From: Vicugna pacos
Taxonomy: Eukaryota > Chordata > Mammalia > Artiodactyla > Camelidae
Length of the DNA: 64,000 bases
Assembly (NCBI RefSeq): GCF_048564905.1
Contig: NC_132995.1
Coordinates: 64,658,639 to 64,722,638, forward strand
Direction: 5' to 3'
Shown: positions 57,806 to 64,000 of the stretch, in pieces
Position numbering within the stretch: position 1 is the first letter of the stretch
Layout: every line of letters starts with the position of its first letter
The notes under the pieces: generated by a model
Database searches by the model: none
Seen by the model: only the letters and a program-made list of their open reading frames with translations
What the model was told of the DNA's origin: nothing
Program-made: the position numbers and the translations under genes

Positions 57806-59490
57806 AACAAATGATTACCTCGTAGGTTGTTTTTTTTTTTTTTCCTGATCCAAAATGTTGTGAAAAATCTATGAAGATAACCAAAGCAAAAGCTGATTAA
57901 GGGAAGGACATGGTCTGAGTGGGATCCCTGAAGATAGTAGCCATGTTATGCACATTTAATCTCCTAGTACCTAGCACAGTGTACCTGTTAAGAAGCCAGC
58001 ACATTTTTCATTGAAGTTCTAATTCTAAGTAAATTCTTCAGAAATACCTAATGCTGCCACGAGCATGTGACCTGCATGGTGCTGTTCCTCAGAACACTTC
58101 CTTTGCGATTGCCTAAAATTAAAATCACCAAGGATAGGAAAACATTCATCAATTGTCCGCCAGGATTAGAAAAACAAATGTCTATGTTTTGGACCTTTGC
58201 TAATCCTGAGTTATTTGTAGGGGACAGGGCAGGGGGGAGTGGGGGGGAGCTACATAGCCTCTCTCCAAATAGGATTTCTTCCAAGATGTGGTAAAAGTAT
58301 TCTTCTTTCTGGGTTTTGAATTGAATAATCACTTAGGATTTGGCCTGCCTCCATCAGACTAGGTTTTGCTTGCTGAATTTATTTTCCACTTATTTGGAAG
58401 TTGTAAGGTTTCGATTAAAGGTTACAGTGTGTACAGTGTCTTACCCAGTGAGACTTAGGAGAAGAAGCCCCCGGACACCCATAACTAGAAAGCTCCCTTC
58501 CCCGCTGGAGAAATCCAGGAGCCTCACAGAGCACATCTTTTGGATAACAAGAAAAATATTCTGCAAAGTCTCATGATGTTGCTATATTCATCTCACATCT
58601 TAGTAAGTGTAGAAATACAGCTTACAGCTCTTAAGTGGGTTTTTTTTTTAGTGTACATTTCACAACTTTTTTCTCTTTTTTTGGGGGGTGGGGGGTTGAT
58701 ACTTTTGTCTGCCAAAATTTCAGAGATATAGTAAACATAATAGTGTGTGCACTGGAAAAGCTATCATATATAATGGGGGCCTTTGTCAAATATTTTGATG
58801 ATTTGATGCAGTTATAAACCCTTACACATTGAAGATAAATTTAATTTCAAAGATCCTAGACCAAGATACATGCTTTTTTTTTTTAGAGCTATTGAGAATT
58901 CTAAGCCTATGAGCTACTTACCTACAGATGAATGATGCCAAGAATGTGAATTTCATACAGTCTTTTGAAAAACCTCATGTTTACTGTTTATCCATTGGCC
59001 AAAAGTTGAAGGTCTTGTTCTCTTTTGACTAAGAAATGGTAAAAGCACATGGTTTATGGTTTGGTTCTTCTGTGCACGTGCATAAAGATCTTGGAATTCA
59101 CTGTCATGAGCATTCAGTATAGCCACATGCAATCACGCTTGGCAAGTTTTCAAGGTGTTTGCTGGTGGAAAAAATGTGTATCTTAATCATATAAGGAGCA
59201 ATTAACAAAGGAAAAACGTGTGTACTTGCAAGGAAGCATTAGGACATTTGAGACACAGAAATGGTCTGAGTGGAATGTAATTATTTCCTGTTCAGGTGAA
59301 ACTTGTGAGAATCTGTTAACTTGTGGCTTAGCAAGCTTGCATAAACAGTGGTGGGATTAACCACAGGACTAAGCATTTCTATTTTAGTAACATGTGAATA
59401 GGCCAACTAGAAAATGAAAATTTAGAAGTAAAAAATATTGAGATTAAATGAAAAGCAATTTTGTGGAAAAAATAGAAAATAGGGGTTTTT
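57806..59490. other. Intronic stretch, no recognised feature
   Basis: AT-rich, with T runs at 57830-57843 and 58642-58650 and a G run at 58681-58694. The weak L2-like phrase CACATTTAATCTCCTAGTAC then CTAGCACAGTGTACCTGTTA (57950-57990) may be an old LINE tail. No gene was seen. Confidence 0.4.
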
Positions 59491-59493
59491 TTT

Positions 59494-59690
59494 AGCATTT
59501 ACCAAGTGCTTCCACACACCCTAGTTCTTTCATCCTTGTACCACCCGGCGAGGCGTGTGTGGTGGATCTTGTCATCATCCTTGTTTTACCACTGCGCTGT
59601 GCCTCCGGTTGCACAGGTTCTATAGCAGAGCTGGGAATAGAATGAGCTCTTTAGATGCCGCTTCCTGCTGTATGGTACTGCCTTTCTCAG
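59494..59690 (-). mobile_element. MIR SINE (reverse)
   Basis: Reverse MIR: AGCATTTACCAAGTGCTTCC, GTGGTGGATCTTGTCATCAT, CCTTGTTTTACCACTGCGCT, GAGCTGGGAATAGAATGAGC then CTTCCTGCTGTATGGTACTG. Confidence 0.75.
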
Positions 59691-59694
59691 CTCC

Positions 59695-62220
59695 CAGGGA
59701 CTAGCACTGATAGATACCTGTCTAACTGATGACACTGGTTCCAATGTGGCTGCAGCTATGATCGCAGAGCGCTCCTTACAAAGCCCGGTTTCAGACAAGT
59801 TCTTTGTCATGGTCTTCTCTCCTTTCCCGGTCCTTTGGTTCCATTACGTGTACTCGCAAAGCCTGTCAGAACAATTCCAGAATCGTGCTAGCTAAAAGCT
59901 ATCTATCTCTCCGGTCGATATACTAATTTGTGTATTCACCTGTATTCCCATAATTCACGGCCACCCTTCTATGTCTCTCCCTGACCCCAACCCCTACCCC
60001 AGACTGTATTTCTGACAATGAGAGAGTGACTGGCCAGGGTGACAGTTGCTCTGGCTGTTACCCATGTGTGATAAATTGCTTCGTAATCTCCACAGCACCA
60101 TCAAGCATACATTTAAAGTGTTTAGGGCATTGTAACTTGGGAGAATTCTCTGTCTTTCATAAATAACCATTAATCTGTCCCTTTTACATTCAGCTTCCCA
60201 CATCTGTTTCAAATTGTTCAGTGCTCTTCCAGGAGTGCATGAAAGCTCCAGTCCAGGTGGTATTAAGGGGATAAATGAGCCACAGGGAAAAGACACTGTA
60301 TTTTTTTTTTAAAGCAATTCTTTCTCCTTCTTGCAAAGTTAGGAGCCAAGCAATTTACGATTAAGACTTCTGGAGGATATTCTCTGTCACTTTAAGCCAT
60401 CTTTGTCTATGAGTTTAAAAATGCAGTTTTAACTCTGCCACTCTAGCACACGTTAATGTTTCTCTCCACATAGGTACATTGTACATATCATTTCTACCAG
60501 CAAATTTAAATTCATTATGATTCACTGTGGATTCTTATTGAAGAAAAATGAAAAATGGTTATAACCTAAGATCAGTTAGAAATAAATGTGTGAATACGCA
60601 TTTATGTTTGTGATGTTCAGGAATTTCAGAGATCACTGTCAATAATTTTAGTTTGATCCATTTTTCTAAAGGGAGCAATTTTCTTTTCAGGAAAAAAAGG
60701 CATTATTTTATGAATTATAATTTAATATTATGTTGCTTTGTGTCTGCTCCAATATATTTAATGAATATTATATGAATATTATAGAGGTATATCATAGCTC
60801 ATAACCTATTTCTCAGGTACTTTCCAAACAGAATATTTTCATAAGAATGACCCAACCTGTACTGTTAGATTTATGAAAGTCCCATCACATAATGTAGAGA
60901 ATGCCCTGCAGAATAAATGCATATAAACATAGCAGTGTTTGGTACATCAGATGACACTTAACTATAAGAGAGGAGTGTTTTCCAGTTGACCTTGAAAGTG
61001 TTAAGGGACTCACAACAACAAATATGAGACTGGAGGGTAACTCAAAGAAGACTCCTGGTCTCTGGCACCTGTAATAATAGGCGTGAAAGGAATGACAAGT
61101 TGATTACCTGACCCGGAACAAAATGCCTACACAGGAAAGTGAAGGAGGAGGAAATTCAGCTACATGTTTCTTATCAAGGTTAGTAAAAATTTCACAACAT
61201 CACTGGCTTTGAAAATGCTTTATTTCATAGCTGCAATCTACACTTCCCATCCATGCGTAGGGGATTGACAGCTGCTCCGCCCAAAGACACCCCACCTACA
61301 CACTACTTTGTTTTTTAATCTTCCAAATGTTGTAGGATGGCTATTCCCTTAGTAAGTGGAAAATCGTTAAATACAGCACATATTATCTCCTGTGGCTAAA
61401 ACTGACATCTCATAGAAATTAGTGAGGGAATGTAACTTTCTTCGTCTGTTAAGAGATGTTAAATTCTGTCTCACCTGTTTGTCACCTAAGGGACGCCTGT
61501 GACCATTGAGGAAGTGTAACCAGCACTGCTAGGGCATTCCATTAAGGAAAAAACAATTCAGAATGACCTTGGTAGTCTGCTTAGCGAAAGATTCTTTCTC
61601 CTGGGAGACCTCCAATAATGTTCTTGAAATGCAATGAGAAAGAACAAAATGGTTTTTGATACAGTAACCATGTGTTCTGGTTTACCCATAACAGTCCCGA
61701 TTCATACCCTTTGTCCTGGTGTAGTTATTAATCACTACCCCATTACTCTCTAAAGATCCTGCTTTGGACGGAAAATTATATAGTTATCCTAGTTTTAGGA
61801 TATTTCTTATTCAACTATGGCCCCTTCATCGATTTTCTCGAATAGTTTTCAGTTCCCATCCATGCCTTTTAGGTGGAACCCTCAGTTCTAGAAAGGAAGA
61901 AAGACAAAACAGGTGGGCCAGTCCATATACCTCCAGAAATTATATAATCTGTTCAGGTGTCTCCTGCTCTCCCGTTCCTTGTGGCCTCTCTTGCTGTCTG
62001 CGGTGTGCGGCATTCCCCAACGTGCACTCCTTGTACAAACACCAGGGGTGGGGCCAGCAGAGGCATTCTAAGAGTAATTTCATATAGAAATGGCAGCCTA
62101 ATGCTTCTCAGCACTTGTCTGTGTAAAGACAAAGTGTGACATATTTTATTCTTTTCAATGAAGAAGAATTTAAGGTCACACTGCTCCTTGACATGGGACT
62201 ATCAGATTGAGAAATGCCTC
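59695..62220. other. Intronic stretch, no recognised feature
   Basis: Unique-looking AT-rich sequence. No transposon ends, RNA gene or coding exon was seen. A + strand frame at 61764-62087 has no recognisable content. Confidence 0.4.
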
Positions 62221-62224
62221 AGAT

Positions 62225-62550
62225 AACAAATATTAAGTGCTTGCTATGCGTATGACATTCTGTTATAAAAAGTGATGAAGACGCTGTCCCAGGTCTCAGA
62301 TAATTCACAGTCTAGTCCTGCAGGAGACCACGTAATCACCTCACGTGGCACATGAACTAACAGTATGTGAAGGGGCAGTGGAACACAGGGTGCAATGAAG
62401 TCTGGATCTGCAGACTGAGGAGTATTTTCCAGAAGATATGATAGAGGCAGTAACATGTGACCCGAGTTTGGCAGAGAAGTGACGTATTGGCCTGTAGGAG
62501 GGGGCCTGCAGCACCTTTGTTTTGGGGAGATAGGCGCTGTTACAGTGGCT
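62225..62550 (-). mobile_element. Ancient LINE-like repeat fragment (reverse)
   Basis: AATATTAAGTGCTTGCTATG, CGTATGACATTCTGTTATAA, TCAGATAATTCACAGTCTAG, AAGGGGCAGTGGAACACAGG and GGCAGTAACATGTGACCCGA follow the order of a widespread old mammalian repeat ('ttgagcacctactatgtgccaggcac…'). A similar segment occurs at 23.9 kb. Subfamily unassigned. Confidence 0.5.
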
Positions 62551-62715
62551 GACACACACTGTCACAGAGCATCACTCCTTCGTCTGAACTCTGCATTCCA
62601 TAGGATAAGACCTTTTATTCTTTTTCTGATTTTTGGATGACAAACAGGAGGTGACAGTTTACCATTCATATAACAGCCATCGTTTTCCAATTTGTTGACA
62701 CATCTTCCAATATAG

Positions 62716-64000
62716 TTTTTTTTAATTGAAGTACCTTCAGTTACAGTGTGTCCATTTCTGGTGTACAGCACAATGTCCCAGTCATGCATATGCCTATGTA
62801 TGTTTATTTTCATATTCTTTTTCATTAAAGGTTATTACAAGTTACTGAACATAGTTCCCTGTGCTATACAGCAGAAACTTTTAATCTATTTTTATATATA
62901 GTGGCTATTTGTAAATCTCAAACTCCCAAATTTATCCCTTCCCACCCCCCCTACCCCAGTAACCTTAAGATTGTTTACTATGTCTGCTAGTCTGTTTTGT
63001 AGATGAGTTCATAGTGTCCTTGTCCTTTCTTTTTTTTAGATTCCAGATATGAGTGATATCATATGGTATTTTTCTTTCTCTTTCTGGCTTACTTTACTTA
63101 GAATGATGATCTCTTGGCCTATCCATGTTGCTGCAAATGGCATTATTTTATTCTTTTTTATGGCTGAGTATTATTCCATTGTATAAATATACCACAACTT
63201 CTTTATCCAGTCACCTGTCAATGGACATTTAGGTTGCTTCCATGTCTCGGCTATTGTAAATAGTGCTGCTGTGAACATTGGGGTGCATGTCTCTTTGAAT
63301 TAAGGTTCCCTCCGGATATATGCCCAGGAATGGGACTGCTGGATCATATGGTAAGTCTATTTTTAGTTTTTTGAGGAATCTCCATACTGTTTTCCATAAT
63401 GGCTGCACCAAACTACATTCCCACCAGCAGTGTAGGAGGGTTCCCTTGTCTCCACACCTTCTCCAGCATTTATTGTTTGTGGACTTTTGAATGATGGCCA
63501 TTCTGACGGGTGTGAGGTGACACCTCATTGTAGTTTTGATTTGCATTTCTCTGATAATTAGGGATATTGAGCATTTTTTCCTGTGCCTATGGGACATTTG
63601 TATGTCTTCACTGGAGAAGTCTTGTTTAGGTCTTCTGCCTGACATTGGATTGTGTTGTTTGTTTTGTTAAGTTGTATGAGTTGTTTATATATTCTGGAAA
63701 TGAAGCCCTTGTCAGACTCATCTTTTGCAAATATTTTCTCTCATTCCATAGGTTGTCTTTTGTTTTGCCTATGGTTTCCCCAGCTCTGCAAAAGCTTATA
63801 CATTTAATTAGGTCTCAGTTGTTTATTTTTGCTCTTATTCCTATTGTCTGAGACCGCCTTAGGAGAACATTGCTAAGATTTATGTCAGAGAATGTTTTCT
63901 TCTAGGAGGTTTATCGTGTCTTGTCTTATATTTAAGTCTTTAAGCTATTTTGAGTTTATTTTTGTGTATAGAGTGAGGGAGTGTTCTAACTTCATTGATG
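62716..64000 (-). mobile_element. Young antisense LINE-1, 3' end and ORF2 C-terminal part, runs off window
   Basis: Read in reverse: a short A-tail (TTTTTTTT at 62717-62725), then 3' UTR (TCCATTTCTGGTGTACAGCA, GAACATAGTTCCCTGTGCTA, CAGCAGAAACTTTTAATCTA), then ORF2 from about 63200 onward. On the minus strand, 63229-63645 is an uninterrupted frame of 138 codons with the L1 ORF2p C-terminal signature, including the Cys-rich motif [18 protein letters not shown] and [20 protein letters not shown]. Beyond IYPEG the frame departs from the usual L1 reading, so this copy is already damaged. Its 3' UTR closely resembles that of the twin-primed copy at 22.4 kb, which suggests one recent lineage. The 5' part lies outside the window. 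Confidence 0.93.

Larger units (their letters stand above)
42943..64000 (+). other. VAV3: VAV3 intron after the SH3 exon, 5' part (runs off the window)
   Basis: It begins at the GTACTG donor and continues past the right edge, so this intron is longer than 21,058 bp. I looked for the next coding segment (GRN…GEVGFFPSD and the start of SH2) and saw nothing that reads through. The contents are mainly transposable elements: an antisense L1 complex at 44.3-49.4 kb, L2 and MIR copies, a G-rich minisatellite, a MER5-like element, a camelid SINE, and a young antisense L1 at the end. Confidence 0.85.

Noticed and set aside
1-64000. CRISPR array, bacterial operon, phage or plasmid features
   Set aside because: Spliced mammalian exons, SINEs, LINEs and ancient DNA transposons across the window rule out a prokaryotic source. 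No regularly spaced repeat array is present apart from the minisatellite.

Overview
The window is vertebrate, specifically mammalian, intronic DNA. Almost everything recognisable is interspersed repeat: LINE-1, L2, MIR, Tigger/pogo, hAT and one ERVL LTR. Two tRNA-derived SINEs (near 3.45 kb and 54.3 kb) look like the camelid SINE family, so the organism is most likely a camelid (camel, llama or alpaca). The sequence alone does not let me pick the genus.

The only gene I can support is VAV3 on the + strand, a Rho/Rac guanine-nucleotide exchange factor and adaptor. Two consecutive coding exons are present. A 46-nt exon at 1330-1375 encodes KRTNGLRRTPRQVDPG, the linker between the C1 zinc finger and the first SH3 domain. 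A 137-nt exon at 42806-42942 encodes the first two thirds of that SH3 domain. Both have consensus splice sites and their phases fit each other (one base of the shared Gly codon, then two). They bound an intron of 41,430 bp, so the layout is: end of one intron (1-1329), exon, 41.4 kb intron, exon, and more than 21 kb of the next intron running off the right edge. I looked for the flanking exons (end of C1; rest of SH3 and SH2) and did not find them.

Repeat layout. From 1 to 20 kb: MIR copies, a camelid SINE, two Tigger-type DNA elements, a solo MLT2-type LTR and an L1 3' end carrying a (TG)n tract. From 20 to 30 kb: a long L2 piece, an L1 with a 5' inversion and a target-site duplication, and old antisense L1 fragments. 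From 30 to 43 kb: little recognisable sequence, one antisense L1, and a GC/CpG-rich block near 37.7 kb. From 44.3 to 49.4 kb: an old antisense L1 that holds at least three later insertions (a twin-primed L1, an internally deleted Tigger1-like element, and an element with long terminal inverted repeats and an 11-bp target duplication). From 49.4 to 64 kb: L2 and MIR, a 30-bp G-rich minisatellite, a MER5-like hAT element, a camelid SINE with a 19-bp target duplication, and a young antisense L1 running off the end.

I found no complete gene, no RNA gene, and nothing that behaves like an undescribed coding system. The best second-look items are the nested insertion stack at 44-49 kb, the unassigned long-TIR element inside it, the two twin-primed L1 copies, the minisatellite and the CpG-rich intronic block.
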